Source: Nocardioides sp. (GTDB lineage: Bacteria; Actinomycetota; Actinomycetes; Propionibacteriales; Nocardioidaceae). From it: a stretch of 64,000 bases of DNA. This document shows, in pieces, positions 8,172 to 16,029 of this stretch. Location of the stretch: the NCBI RefSeq assembly GCF_014360585.1, contig NZ_JACIXG010000002.1, forward strand, positions 88,231 through 152,230. The letters run 5' to 3'. The position numbers and the translations under genes were made by a program. Each line of letters opens with the position of its first letter. Position 1 is the first letter of the stretch. The notes beneath the pieces were generated by a model that saw only the letters and a program-made list of their open reading frames with translations, was not told where the DNA came from and made no database searches.

Positions 8172-9166
8172 TGGTGCTGAAGAAGGAGGACGTCGCTCAC
8201 GACGTCACGATCAAGACCGACGCGGCCGGCGAGCTCACGCTGCGCTACTACGACCTCGGAGGCGACTCTGTTGGTCTCGACACGCCTTCGCCTAGCGGCT
8301 CCGGCGGCTCGACCAGCGAGGTGGCCGCTGGTCGCGCCGCGAGCGCCAGCGAGCGTGTCGAGACCAACACGTTGCCTTTGGTGATGCTCCACGGCGGCGG
8401 TCCCGGCGCCTCGTCCTGGTCCAACTTCGGCCCCGCGCTGGAGGGCTTCGCCGCCGACTTCCGCACGATCCTGGTCGACCAGCCGGGCTTCGGCGCCTCC
8501 GACAAGCCGCCGGTGGTGGGCAACTACTACCGCTTCGCCGGCGACGCCGTGATCGCGCTCCTCGACGAGCTCGGCCTGGAGAAGGTGCACCTGCTCGGCA
8601 ACTCGCTCGGCGGCGGGACGGCCATGCGGATCGCGCTGACCTACCCCGACCGGGTGGGACGGCTCGTCCTGATGGGGCCGGGCGGACTCTCGCTCAACCT
8701 CTTCCACGCCGACCCGACCGAGGGGGTCCAGCGGCTGATGGACTTCTCCGGCGACCCGACGAGGGAGGCGCTCAAGGCGTTCATCTCGACCATGGTCGTC
8801 AATCAGAAGCTGGTCACCGACGAATTGGTCGAGGAGCGCTTCGCCGATGCGACCGCGCCCGGCGCCCGCGAGGCGATGGCGTCGATGGGGTGGTCGTTCT
8901 ACAACCCCGAGACCGCCGAGGACGGCATGCTGTGGCGCGAGGCGCACAGGCTCAAGCACCACACGCTGCTCACCTGGGGGCGCGAGGACCGGGTCAACCC
9001 GCTCGACGGCGCGTTCGCCGCCCTGAAGCTGATCTCCAAGGCGCAGCTGCATGTCTTCCCGCGATGTGGGCACTGGGCACAGATCGAGGCGGCCGACGAG
9101 TTCCGCGAGGTGGCGGTCTCGTTCTTGAAGCGGCACCGCGAACGTACTCCCAAGGAGAAGTCATGA
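8171..9166 (+). CDS. hsaD: 4,9-DSHA hydrolase with an in-frame palindromic-element insertion
   Basis: Serine-type meta-cleavage-product hydrolase of the alpha/beta fold, which splits the HsaC product (4,9-DSHA) into the DOHNAA fragment and a C5 dienoate. Triad: Ser145 in GNSLGG, Asp273 in GREDRVNP and His301 in CGHW; the oxyanion segment HGGGPGASSW starts at residue 74. It is 331 aa against about 291 in M. tuberculosis. Most of the excess is a Gly/Ser/Thr-rich insert at residues 32-67, encoded exactly by a palindromic repeat. The insert falls in the turn before the strand leading to HGGGPG, a surface position, so the enzyme may well be active. Reading frame and all catalytic residues are intact. 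Coupled by overlap to hsaA and hsaC. Confidence 0.94.
   Translation: MVLKKEDVAHDVTIKTDAAGELTLRYYDLGGDSVGLDTPSPSGSGGSTSEVAAGRAASASERVETNTLPLVMLHGGGPGASSWSNFGPALEGFAADFRTILVDQPGFGASDKPPVVGNYYRFAGDAVIALLDELGLEKVHLLGNSLGGGTAMRIALTYPDRVGRLVLMGPGGLSLNLFHADPTEGVQRLMDFSGDPTREALKAFISTMVVNQKLVTDELVEERFADATAPGAREAMASMGWSFYNPETAEDGMLWREAHRLKHHTLLTWGREDRVNPLDGAFAALKLISKAQLHVFPRCGHWAQIEAADEFREVAVSFLKRHRERTPKEKS
8264..8370. repeat. Palindromic repeat element inserted inside hsaD
   Basis: About 107 bp with perfect 16-bp terminal arms, TGTTGGTCTCGACACG (8269-8284) and CGTGTCGAGACCAACA (8354-8369). Its first ~54 bp, from GACTCTGTTGG to CTCGACCAGCG, match the element in the DUF35 gene (minus strand, 48362 leftward) and differ at about two positions from the intergenic copy at 22952. 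The element is open in the hsaD frame and encodes residues 32-67. It is a non-autonomous, MITE- or RPE-like element with no coding capacity of its own. Confidence 0.85.
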
Positions 9167-10062
9167 CGATCGACCTGAAGTCCATGGGCTACGTACGCGT
9201 CACCAGCACCGACCTGGAGGCGTGGCGTACGTTCGCCGGCAAGGTCCTCGGCCTGATCGAGGCCAAGGGCCCCGATCCGGAGCATCTGTACTACCGCATC
9301 GACGAGGTCTCGGCCCGACTGGTGATCGTGCCGGGGGAGAAGGACCAGCTGGACTGCGTCGGCTGGGAGGTCGCCGACCACACCGCGCTGGCGCAGGCCC
9401 GCGAGCACCTGGAGAAGTCCGGGGTCGAGGTGGAGGAGGGCACGCCTGAGGAGCTCGCCGAGCGCCGGGTGCAGGAGATGCTGCGCTTCCGCGACCCCTT
9501 CGACAACGTCTTCGAGCTCTTCCACGGCATCACGTACGAGCGGCGTCCCGCGGTCTCGCCGTACGGTCACACCTTTGTGACCGGCGAGCAGGGGATGGGC
9601 CACGTCGTGATCCCGGTCTCCGACGACGTCGAGGCGCTGGAGTTCTACCGGGACACGCTCGGCTTCCGGCTGCGGGACTCGATGAGCATGCCTGGCGAGT
9701 TCGCCGGCAAGGAGCCAGGCACGAAGATCTGGCTGCGCTTCCTCGGGATCAACCCGCGCCACCACTCGCTGGCGTTCCTGCCGTTCCCCAACGACTCCAA
9801 GTGCGTCCACATCATGCTCGAGGTCGACAAGCTCGACGACGTCGGCCGGGCGTTGGAGCGGGTGACGAAGCACGGCGCCAAGCTGTCGGCGACGCTGGGG
9901 CGCCACATGAACGACGAGATGGTCTCCTTCTACGTGAAGTCGCCGGGCGGCTTCGACATCGAGTTCGGCACCGAGGGCCTGCAGGTCGACGACCAGAAGT
10001 GGGTCGCCCGGGAGTCCACCGCCGTCTCGTACTGGGGCCACGACTTCGGTGTAGGCCAGTGA
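9163..10062 (+). CDS. hsaC: 3,4-DHSA extradiol dioxygenase
   Basis: Fe(II)-dependent type I extradiol dioxygenase that meta-cleaves the aromatic A ring of 3,4-DHSA. 299 aa, two vicinal-oxygen-chelate repeats with the active site in the C-terminal domain. Metal ligands visible: His147 (GMGHVV), one of the His200/201 pair (RHHSLAF) and Glu267 (DIEFG), nearly the spacing of the characterised mycobacterial enzyme. The ATG overlaps the hsaD stop by 4 bp and has AAGGAG just upstream. The start is fixed by the ribosome-binding site and by the usual N-terminal MGYVRVTSTD strand. Confidence 0.96.
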   Translation: MTIDLKSMGYVRVTSTDLEAWRTFAGKVLGLIEAKGPDPEHLYYRIDEVSARLVIVPGEKDQLDCVGWEVADHTALAQAREHLEKSGVEVEEGTPEELAERRVQEMLRFRDPFDNVFELFHGITYERRPAVSPYGHTFVTGEQGMGHVVIPVSDDVEALEFYRDTLGFRLRDSMSMPGEFAGKEPGTKIWLRFLGINPRHHSLAFLPFPNDSKCVHIMLEVDKLDDVGRALERVTKHGAKLSATLGRHMNDEMVSFYVKSPGGFDIEFGTEGLQVDDQKWVARESTAVSYWGHDFGVGQ

Positions 10063-10068
10063 TCGGGT

Positions 10069-10674
10069 ATGCGTATACAGGTGCCTGATGGGATGTCTCC
10101 CGATGCCGCCGAGAGCTGGCCGCATCCGGAGCTGATCGACTCCTTCCACGGTCGCTTCGACTTCGAGGCGCCACCGTCTCCTCCGGAGACCCCTTCCGAC
10201 GCGGAGGCGGACGCCCTGTTCCGTACGGTGCTGGGCCGGTTCGCCTCCGGGGTCACCGTGATCACGGCGCAGACCGCGGAAGGACCGGTGGGGATGACGT
10301 GCCAGTCGTTCTCCTCGGTGTCGCTGCGGCCGCCGCTCATCCTGTTCGCGCCGACCAGGTCGTCGCGCGCCTGGGCGCGGATCCGCCGGGCAGGGCACTT
10401 CTCGGTCAACATCCTCGCCGCGGGTCAGGAGGCCGTCTCGAACCAGTTCGCCTCGCGGGCCGCCGACAAGTACGCCGACATCTCCTGGACCCCGTCGCCG
10501 CATCACGGCGACCCGCACCTGTCCGGTGCGGTCGGGTATCTCGACTGCGCGGTCCACTCGGTCCACGAGGAGGGCGATCACTACCTCGTCGTCGGCCGCG
10601 TCCTCGACCTGGAGGAGGGTGCCGCCACCGAGCCACTGCTCTTCTTCCGCAGCAGCTACCGCGAGCTGGGTTGA
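10069..10674 (+). CDS. hsaB: Flavin reductase of the 3-HSA monooxygenase
   Basis: Supplies reduced FMN/FAD to HsaA. It has the short-chain flavin reductase fold: RTVLGRFASGVTVITA, GMTCQSFSSVSLRPPLILF and the HFSVNILAAGQEAVSNQFAS segment are diagnostic of HpaC/HsaB-type NAD(P)H:flavin oxidoreductases. 201 aa, slightly longer than usual (~187), owing to a polar N-terminal extension rich in Pro, Glu and Asp. ATG at 10069 follows the hsaC stop by 6 nt without a strong ribosome-binding site; ATG at 10090 is an in-frame alternative. Last gene of hsaADCB; downstream lies a cluster of palindromic repeats that may end transcription. Confidence 0.9.
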   Translation: MRIQVPDGMSPDAAESWPHPELIDSFHGRFDFEAPPSPPETPSDAEADALFRTVLGRFASGVTVITAQTAEGPVGMTCQSFSSVSLRPPLILFAPTRSSRAWARIRRAGHFSVNILAAGQEAVSNQFASRAADKYADISWTPSPHHGDPHLSGAVGYLDCAVHSVHEEGDHYLVVGRVLDLEEGAATEPLLFFRSSYRELG

Positions 10675-10695
10675 GCCTGTCTCGACCAGAAGCGT

Positions 10696-10824
10696 GCCGA
10701 GTCGGCGCGAACTGACGAGGATCAGCGTCGAGTCGGCGCAAACTGACAAGACTCAGCGCCGAGTCGGCGCGTCATGACGAGCCGACTCGGCGGCAGTTCC
10801 GGTCAGGATGAGCCGACTCGGCGG
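10696..10824. repeat. Five-copy GCCGAGTCGGC repeat cluster, 31-bp period
   Basis: Copies of GCCGAGTCGGCGC (second copy GTCGAG...) begin at 10696, 10727 and 10758, exactly 31 bp apart, with AACTGAC-type spacers. Two inverted copies (GCCGACTCGGCGG) begin at 10781 and 10812, again 31 bp apart. Each core is itself nearly self-complementary and the two groups face each other, so the transcript could form one large or several small hairpins. It lies between convergent hsaB and the isomerase gene. Confidence 0.75.
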
Positions 10825-10832
10825 TGGGGCGG

Positions 10833-11246
10833 TCAGGGGAGCTGGTCGAGACGGTAGATGGCCGCCGCCTCATCGGGGTCGGGGGTGGTTTCGTCGAGGA
10901 AGGCGCGGGTGACCTCGACCGCGACGTCGGGCGCGAGCCGCTTGAGGCTCATCGCCAAGACGTTGGCGTCGTTCCACAACCGGGCGTTGCGGGCGATCCA
11001 CGGCTCCCAGGCGAGGGCGGCGCGGACGCCGGGGACCTTGTTGGCGGCGATCGCCGTGCCGGTGCCGGTCCAGCACATCACCACGCCGACGTCGGCTCGG
11101 CCGTCGACGACCGCTCGACCGATGCCGGCGCCGAGATCCGGCCAGGAGTCGTCGGCCACGATCTCGACCTCGCCACGCTCCTGGAGCGCGGTGAGCACGG
11201 CTCGGGTGGTCTCGTTCTCGTCATCGGCTCCGAACACGATCCGCAT
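10833..11246 (-). CDS. RpiB/LacA/LacB-family isomerase-like protein
   Basis: 137-aa protein of the ribose-5-phosphate isomerase B / galactose-6-phosphate isomerase family. It starts MRIVFGADDENETT, a variant of the family's usual nucleotide-like N-terminal strand, and has VGVVMCWTGTGTAIAANKVPGVRAAL, the anion-hole and active-site Cys/Thr region. The canonical G-C-G-S-G motif appears here as MCWTGTG. ATG at 11246 begins at the first beta strand; an upstream ATG at 11270 overlaps the preceding stop by 4 bp and is the alternative. The last codons overlap a short GTCTCGACCAGC repeat-like sequence. It is co-transcribed with an LLM oxidoreductase and a SnoaL-like protein from a KstR-type operator, so a pathway-specific job other than pentose metabolism is possible. 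Confidence 0.8.
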   Translation of the reverse strand: MRIVFGADDENETTRAVLTALQERGEVEIVADDSWPDLGAGIGRAVVDGRADVGVVMCWTGTGTAIAANKVPGVRAALAWEPWIARNARLWNDANVLAMSLKRLAPDVAVEVTRAFLDETTPDPDEAAAIYRLDQLP

Positions 11247-11266
11247 GTGTCCGAACCTACCGGTCC

Positions 11267-11719
11267 TCATGTGTGCGTGGACGGTCCGTCGGGTCCGACG
11301 AGCTTCGCGCTGGGCTGGTCCTTCAGGCTGGTGGTGAGCTCCCAGGTGCGCTGGTAGCCGGTGTGGGCGATGCGCCAGCCCTGCGGCGTACGGACGTAGC
11401 GGTCCTCGTAGAAGGCGGCGCCCTCGAGGGCGAACTCATAGGCGGGGGCGAAGACCTTGTCGTAGAGATACCAGCGGCCGGTGGCCTCGTCGGCGTCGAT
11501 CGTGATCTCGGGGTGGTGGAGATGGTGCATCGTGAGGATCTCCGCGGGCAGGTTGGTGCGCATGTAGTCCACCAGGTCGCCGGGCGAGTTGAAGGAGAGC
11601 CCGGCGTAGTCGGCGGTGGCGTCGTCGCTGAAGCAGGTGGCGAACTCGTCCCACTGCTTGGTGTCGAGGAGGCGTACGTAGCGGTACTTGAGCTGCTCGA
11701 TCTCGCGGATGTCACTCAT
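11267..11719 (-). CDS. SnoaL/NTF2-like protein
   Basis: 150-aa cone-shaped alpha+beta barrel of the SnoaL_4 type (IREIEQLKYRYVRLLDTKQWDEFATCFSDDA, then VRTPQGWRIAHTGYQRTWE). The family includes polyketide cyclases, scytalone-dehydratase-like enzymes and the bile acid 7-alpha-dehydratase BaiE. A Tyr/Asp in the N-terminal helix region and His residues (TMHHLHHPEI) line the usual pocket. A steroid dehydratase or isomerase role is therefore conceivable but unproven. The ATG overlaps the upstream LLM stop by 4 bp. Confidence 0.82.
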   Translation of the reverse strand: MSDIREIEQLKYRYVRLLDTKQWDEFATCFSDDATADYAGLSFNSPGDLVDYMRTNLPAEILTMHHLHHPEITIDADEATGRWYLYDKVFAPAYEFALEGAAFYEDRYVRTPQGWRIAHTGYQRTWELTTSLKDQPSAKLVGPDGPSTHT

Positions 11720-12552
11720 GAGACGACGCGCCCGGCGAGCTTGTCGAGATAGGTGAGCACGCCGGCCGGCTCGGTGTCGGGTACGCCCCAGATCAGCTCG
11801 TCGGCGACCGACCACTCGGCGAGGTCGTCGGCCGTCGGCCGCTTCGCGACGAGCACGCGGACCTCGGGCTTGCCCTCGCGTCCGGCCGCCTCCCACTCGT
11901 CCTGGAGCGTCTTCACCTTGTCGCCGATCCCGGCCTCGGTCGGTGTCGTCATCCAGCCCTCGGCGTTGCGGGCGATCCAGCGCAGGGTCTTGGGTCCGCC
12001 GCCGGCGCCGACGATCGTCGGGATGCGGCCCTGAGGTGGCTTCGGGTAGGCCCATGACGGGCCGAACGAGACGAACTCGCCGTCGTAGGCCGCCTCCTCC
12101 TGGGTCCACAGCGCTCGCATCGCCTCGAGGTACTCCTTCAGCGCGGTGCGCTTGCGGTTGCCCGGGATGCCGTGGTCGGCGAGCTCGTCGGTGTTCCAGC
12201 CGAACCCGACCCCCAGCGATACCCGGCCGCCGGAGAGGTGGTCGAGGGTCGCGATCGTCTTGGCGAGCGTGATCGGGTCGGACTCGACCGGCAGTGCGAC
12301 CGCCGTCGAGAGCCCGATCCTCGAGGTCACCGCGGCGCAGGTGCCGAGCGTGACCCAGGGGTCGAGCGTACGCAGGTAGCGGTCGTCGGGGAGCTCGGTG
12401 CCGCCGGTGGGGTGGAGGGCGTCGCGACGCACCGGGATGTGGGTGTGCTCGGGCACGTAGAACGTGTCGAAACCACGCTCTTCGGCGGCGGAGGCTAGCT
12501 CGGCGGGCGCGATGCCGCGGTCCGAGGTGAACAGGACGATGCCGTGGCGCAT
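11716..12552 (-). CDS. LLM-class (F420-type) oxidoreductase
   Basis: 278-aa luciferase-like TIM barrel. Family features: HGIVLFTSDRGIAPAELASAAEERGFDTFYVPEHTH at the N-terminus, TLDHLSGGRVSLGVGFGWN and IVGAGGGPKTLRWIARNAEGWM. The DHLSGGR...GxGxGW segment is typical of actinobacterial F420-dependent subgroup members. It heads a leftward three-gene operon (LLM, SnoaL-like, RpiB-like) whose start is 11 bp from a KstR-type operator shared with the divergent GMC gene. The substrate is unknown; redox action on a steroid intermediate is inferred. Confidence 0.86.
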   Translation of the reverse strand: MRHGIVLFTSDRGIAPAELASAAEERGFDTFYVPEHTHIPVRRDALHPTGGTELPDDRYLRTLDPWVTLGTCAAVTSRIGLSTAVALPVESDPITLAKTIATLDHLSGGRVSLGVGFGWNTDELADHGIPGNRKRTALKEYLEAMRALWTQEEAAYDGEFVSFGPSWAYPKPPQGRIPTIVGAGGGPKTLRWIARNAEGWMTTPTEAGIGDKVKTLQDEWEAAGREGKPEVRVLVAKRPTADDLAEWSVADELIWGVPDTEPAGVLTYLDKLAGRVVS

Positions 12553-12562
12553 GACACAACAG

Positions 12563-12576
12563 TAGAACGTGTTCTA
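12563..12576. promoter_or_regulatory. KstR-type operator (LLM operon / GMC operon)
   Basis: TAGAACGTGTTCTA, a full match and an essentially symmetric palindrome, in the 56-bp gap between divergent genes, so one site could control both. Confidence 0.83.
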
Positions 12577-12608
12577 GTCTTTGCGGAAGGGATCAACGGG
12601 AGAGAGAA

Positions 12609-14222
12609 GTGAGCATGGAAGCCGACTACATCGTCGTGGGAGCCGGGAGCGCGGGCTGCGCCACCGCCCGCAGGCTGGCCGAGAGCGGCGCCAGCGTGAT
12701 CGTGATCGAGGCGGGCACCAAGGACACCGCATTCGGGATCAAGAACCTCCTCGAGCTTCCCGGCGCCGTCGCCGCGATGCTCTCCACACCGCAGCTGAAG
12801 AAGCTGGTCGACTGGGGCTACAAGTCGGTTCCGCAGAGCGCTGCGCTCGACCGGGTCATCCCGATGACCCGCGGCAAGGTGCTCGGCGGCTCGTCCTCGA
12901 TCAACGGCATGCTCTGGGTGCGCGGCAACCGCCAGAACTTCGACGACTGGGCGGCCGACGGCGCGACCGGATGGTCCTACGACGACGTGCTCCCGGCGTT
13001 CAAGCGCATGGAGGACTTCGAGGGCGGCGCGGACGAGTTCCGCGGACAGGGCGGACCGGTGAAGGTGCGCTACCAGAAGGACCTCACCCCGGCCACGCAG
13101 ACCTGGCTCGACGAGGCGCCCAAACGGCTCGGCGTCAGCGCCCTGGACGACTACAACGGCAAGGAGCAGGAGGGCGTCGGTGTCGTCCAGCTGAGCGCCT
13201 CCGAGGGGCGCCGCTACTCGGCCTCCAAGGCCTACCTGCGTGAAGCGCCCCTGGACAACCTGCTGATCCTGACCAAGGCGCAGGTCACCCGGGTGCGGAT
13301 CGAGGGCTCGCGCGCGACCGGCGTCGAGGTCGTCGGCGCCGACGGCGACAAGCAGACGATCCGGGCGACTCGCGAGGTCATCGTCTCGGCCGGCGTCTAC
13401 GGCTCGCCGCACCTGCTGATGCTCTCCGGAATCGGTCATTCCGGCCACCTCCGCGACCACGGCATCGAGGTCCACGCGGACCTCCCGGTCGGCGACAACT
13501 TCCACGACCATCTCTTCGTGCCGGTCTCCTTCCGGATGGACTCGGCGCTGCGGCGGCCGACGCCGGCGTACTTCGCTGCGGGCTTCGCCAAGTCGCTGCT
13601 CACCCGCAAGGGCTGGGCGGCCGGGTCGCAGTTCGAGGCCTTCGGGTTCGTACGCAGCGCGCTGGCCGGCCAGCTCCCGGACCTGCAGCTGCACGTCCTC
13701 TACTGGGTCTACCCGTTCCCGAACCAGGACGGCGAGAAGGCGATCCGGCCGCCGACGGCCAAGCCCGGCCTGTGCATCCTGCCGACGCTGATCTATCCCG
13801 AGAGCCGGGGCACCGTACGTCTGGCCAGTGCCGACCCGCTCGCGCACCCGCTGCTCGACCCCGGCTATCTCACCGCGGGCAAGGACACCGAGGTGCTCCT
13901 GGACGGGATCGCGAAGGTGCGCGAGATGATGGTCGGCCTCGGCGACAACGAGGGTGAGATCGCGCCGGGTCCGGACCATGCCGGGGACGACGCCACCCGT
14001 GAGCTGCTCCCGAACATCGTGCACAGCGTCTACCACGGCGTCGGCACCTGCCGGATGGGATCGGACGAGCGTGCGGTCGTCGACCCGTCGCTGCGGGTCA
14101 AGGGCATCGACGGCCTGCGGGTCGCCGACGCGAGCGTGATGCCCTCGATCACCGGAGGCAACACCAACGCGCCCTCGATCATGATCGGCGAGCGCGCCGC
14201 CGACCTGATCCTTGGCCTCTAG
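12609..14222 (+). CDS. GMC-family FAD oxidoreductase
   Basis: 537-aa glucose-methanol-choline family enzyme. N-terminal FAD motif IVVGAGSAGCATARRLAESG with IEAG; GMC signature 1 GKVLGGSSSINGMLWVRGN; signature 2 GVYGSPHLLMLSGIG; C-terminal segment YHGVGTCRMG with the catalytic His and DASVMPSITGGNTNAP. Such enzymes oxidise alcohols to aldehydes or ketones. GTG at 12609 has GGGAG six nt upstream; ATG at 12615 is an alternative. It is paralogous to the GMC gene at 30241-31863. The KstR-type site just upstream and the enoyl-CoA hydratase immediately downstream support a steroid role, possibly at a side-chain or ring hydroxyl; the substrate cannot be read from sequence. Confidence 0.9.
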   Translation: MSMEADYIVVGAGSAGCATARRLAESGASVIVIEAGTKDTAFGIKNLLELPGAVAAMLSTPQLKKLVDWGYKSVPQSAALDRVIPMTRGKVLGGSSSINGMLWVRGNRQNFDDWAADGATGWSYDDVLPAFKRMEDFEGGADEFRGQGGPVKVRYQKDLTPATQTWLDEAPKRLGVSALDDYNGKEQEGVGVVQLSASEGRRYSASKAYLREAPLDNLLILTKAQVTRVRIEGSRATGVEVVGADGDKQTIRATREVIVSAGVYGSPHLLMLSGIGHSGHLRDHGIEVHADLPVGDNFHDHLFVPVSFRMDSALRRPTPAYFAAGFAKSLLTRKGWAAGSQFEAFGFVRSALAGQLPDLQLHVLYWVYPFPNQDGEKAIRPPTAKPGLCILPTLIYPESRGTVRLASADPLAHPLLDPGYLTAGKDTEVLLDGIAKVREMMVGLGDNEGEIAPGPDHAGDDATRELLPNIVHSVYHGVGTCRMGSDERAVVDPSLRVKGIDGLRVADASVMPSITGGNTNAPSIMIGERAADLILGL

Positions 14223-14225
14223 GAG

Positions 14226-15020
14226 ATGACCGTGTCCGATCTGCTGCTGAGCGAGGACCGAGACCGCGTCCGTACGCTGACCCTGAACCGTCCCGACCAG
14301 CTCAACGCCTTCAGCCAGGCGCTCTATGTGGCTCTCGCCGAGGCGCTGCGCGAGGCCGACGAAGACCCGGAGGTGGCCGTGGTGCTGCTGACCGGCACCG
14401 GGCGTGCCTTCTCGGCAGGCACCGATCTCCTCGAGATGAAGGAGACCGCCGCAGGTGGCGACGAAAGCGCCTCGCACGGGTTCATCGGCCTCGTCGACTC
14501 CCTGGCTGCGTTCTCCAAGCCGCTGGTGGTGGCGGTCAACGGGCTGGGGCTCGGCATCGGGGTGACGCTCCTCGGCTTCGCCGACCTGGTCTTCGCCTCG
14601 ACGGCGGCGAGGTTCAAGACGCCGTTCACCACCCTCGGGGTCGCTCCGGAGGCGGCCTCCAGCTTCCTGTTCCCGCGCCTGATCGGGCGTCAGAATGCCG
14701 CCTGGATGCTGATGTCGGGGGAGTGGTTCAGTGCCGAGGAGGCCCACGAGATGGGGCTCGTCTGGCGGGTCACCTCGCCCGAGGAGCTGCTCGTCACCGC
14801 CTGGGACCATGCCGCCACGCTCGCCGCGCGTCCGATCAGCAGCCTGGTCGCGGTCAAGGAGACCATGACGGCGTCGCTGCGTCCCGGGATCGAGGCCGCC
14901 CGCGAGCTCGAGAACGCCAGGTTCGCCGAGCTGCTCGGCGGGCCGGCCAACATCGAGGCGCTCGTCGCCTTCGCCGAGGGTCGGGAGGCCGACTTCACCC
15001 GACTGCCACCCGGGGTCTGA
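14226..15020 (+). CDS. Enoyl-CoA hydratase/isomerase family protein
   Basis: 264-aa crotonase-fold protein. Visible are LTLNRPDQLNAFS, the first oxyanion-hole segment GRAFSAGTDLLEM and the second AVNGLGLGIGVTLLGFADLVFAS. The usual Glu in the first catalytic position (xxEAALG in classic hydratases) is not evident: the segment reads TPFTTLGVAPEAASSFLFPRLIG, as in isomerase or divergent members. It follows the GMC gene by 3 nt and shares its operator, suggesting steroid side-chain or ring beta-oxidation. The ATG is preceded by CTAGGAG from the end of the upstream gene. Confidence 0.86.
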   Translation: MTVSDLLLSEDRDRVRTLTLNRPDQLNAFSQALYVALAEALREADEDPEVAVVLLTGTGRAFSAGTDLLEMKETAAGGDESASHGFIGLVDSLAAFSKPLVVAVNGLGLGIGVTLLGFADLVFASTAARFKTPFTTLGVAPEAASSFLFPRLIGRQNAAWMLMSGEWFSAEEAHEMGLVWRVTSPEELLVTAWDHAATLAARPISSLVAVKETMTASLRPGIEAARELENARFAELLGGPANIEALVAFAEGREADFTRLPPGV

Positions 15021-15025
15021 GGGGG

Positions 15026-15289
15026 TCAGCTGCTCGGCGGTGGAACGATCCGCTCGTGGCCCGGCCCGCCCGGACCGGGCTCGGCGCTGAGCATGATGTG
15101 GTCGGCGATCTCGAGCCCGGTGTCGTGCTCCCTGATCACGTCGAGCACCATGTCCCGGCGCTCTTCGGAGGCCACCTCGCCGGAGACGACCAGATGCTCG
15201 CCGCGTACCTGGAGGTGGATGCCGAGCTCGTGGGTGCGTGGATCGGTCGCGATCGCGCACTCGAGGTCTCGGGCGAGCTGTTCGTTCAT
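15026..15289 (-). CDS. BON-domain protein (87 aa)
   Basis: Small protein resembling one BON (OsmY-type) domain: an N-terminal LARDLECAIATDPRTHELGI helix, HLQVRGEHLVVSGEVASEERRDMVLDVIREHD and the end strand of the alpha/beta module. BON domains bind phospholipid or other hydrophobic ligands; no signal peptide is visible, so it is probably cytosolic. Its start overlaps the phosphoesterase stop by 4 bp, making it the last gene of a leftward three-gene operon. No steroid link is visible. Confidence 0.7.
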   Translation of the reverse strand: MNEQLARDLECAIATDPRTHELGIHLQVRGEHLVVSGEVASEERRDMVLDVIREHDTGLEIADHIMLSAEPGPGGPGHERIVPPPSS

Positions 15290-16029
15290 GCCGACCTCCT
15301 GGGGACGACGTCGTAGACGCGGAATGCCGCCTGGATGACGGGCTGGGCGACGTTGCGCACCGGCACTCCCGCGGGGGTGAGGCCCTTCTCGCGCCCGGCG
15401 TGGGCGTGGCCGTGGACCGCGAGGTCCACTCCCGCCTCGTCGATCGCCTCGCCGAGCCGGTAGTTGCCGAGGAAGGGCCAGATCTCCTTCGGCTCGCCGA
15501 GCAGGGTGTCGTCGACGGGAGCGAAGTGCGAGAGGGCGACGGTGACGTCCGGCGCCTCGCCGGCCAGGTCGTCGAGGGCCCGGCGCAGGACGACCGCGGT
15601 CTCGATGCCGTGACCCGTGAAGGCCTTCATCTGCGGCTCGCCGAAGTCGGCGGCGCTGCGGCCGGAGAAGCCGAGGCAGAAGCCCTTGACGCCGGCGACG
15701 CCGAGCCGGCCGGCCCTCGTCTCGATGGTGGTCGAGGTGCCCTCGAGGACGGTCATCCCGCGCTCCTCGAGCAGCTGAGCGATCTCGCGCTCTTCGCCGG
15801 AGTGGTAGTCGTGGTTGCCGAGCACGGTGAGGACGGGTACGTCGGCGGCGTCGAACTCGTCGGCGAACGCCTTCGCCTCGTCGATCGTCCCGTGCTGGGT
15901 GAGGTCACCGGCGACCAGCAGCGCGTCGGCCTCGGCGGAGATGCCCTCGAGCAGTGGTGCATATCGGCCACGCAGGTCGTCTGCCAGATGTACGTCGCCC
16001 ACCGCTGCCACGCGAATCGGCTCAGGCAT
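15286..16029 (-). CDS. Calcineurin-type metallophosphoesterase
   Basis: 247-aa protein with the full metal-binding set of the superfamily: GDVH (motif I), GDLTQHG (II), GNHDYH (III), a later LSHFAP and GHAHAG (IV/V). These ligate two divalent metals for phosphomono- or diester hydrolysis. ATG at 16029 starts directly before PEPIRVAAVGDVH and overlaps the upstream gene by 8 bp; ATG at 16038 is possible. Substrate unknown. Cytosolic, no signal peptide. Sits with a nucleotidyltransferase-like gene and a BON gene. Confidence 0.88.
   Translation of the reverse strand: MPEPIRVAAVGDVHLADDLRGRYAPLLEGISAEADALLVAGDLTQHGTIDEAKAFADEFDAADVPVLTVLGNHDYHSGEEREIAQLLEERGMTVLEGTSTTIETRAGRLGVAGVKGFCLGFSGRSAADFGEPQMKAFTGHGIETAVVLRRALDDLAGEAPDVTVALSHFAPVDDTLLGEPKEIWPFLGNYRLGEAIDEAGVDLAVHGHAHAGREKGLTPAGVPVRNVAQPVIQAAFRVYDVVPRRSA

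Noticed and set aside
8264..8370. Possible frameshift or pseudogene in hsaD
   Set aside because: The inserted segment is in frame, all catalytic residues are intact and both gene overlaps with hsaA and hsaC are preserved.
10696..10824. Possible CRISPR array (31-bp period)
   Set aside because: The conserved unit is only 11-13 bp, the spacers are similar to each other, two copies are inverted and no cas genes are near.
12495..15260. A 921-codon open frame on the minus strand opposite the GMC and crotonase genes
   Set aside because: Its translation is low-complexity Arg/Gly/Asp/Val-rich with no family motif, while the plus-strand genes have full diagnostic motifs. A typical antisense shadow in high-GC DNA.
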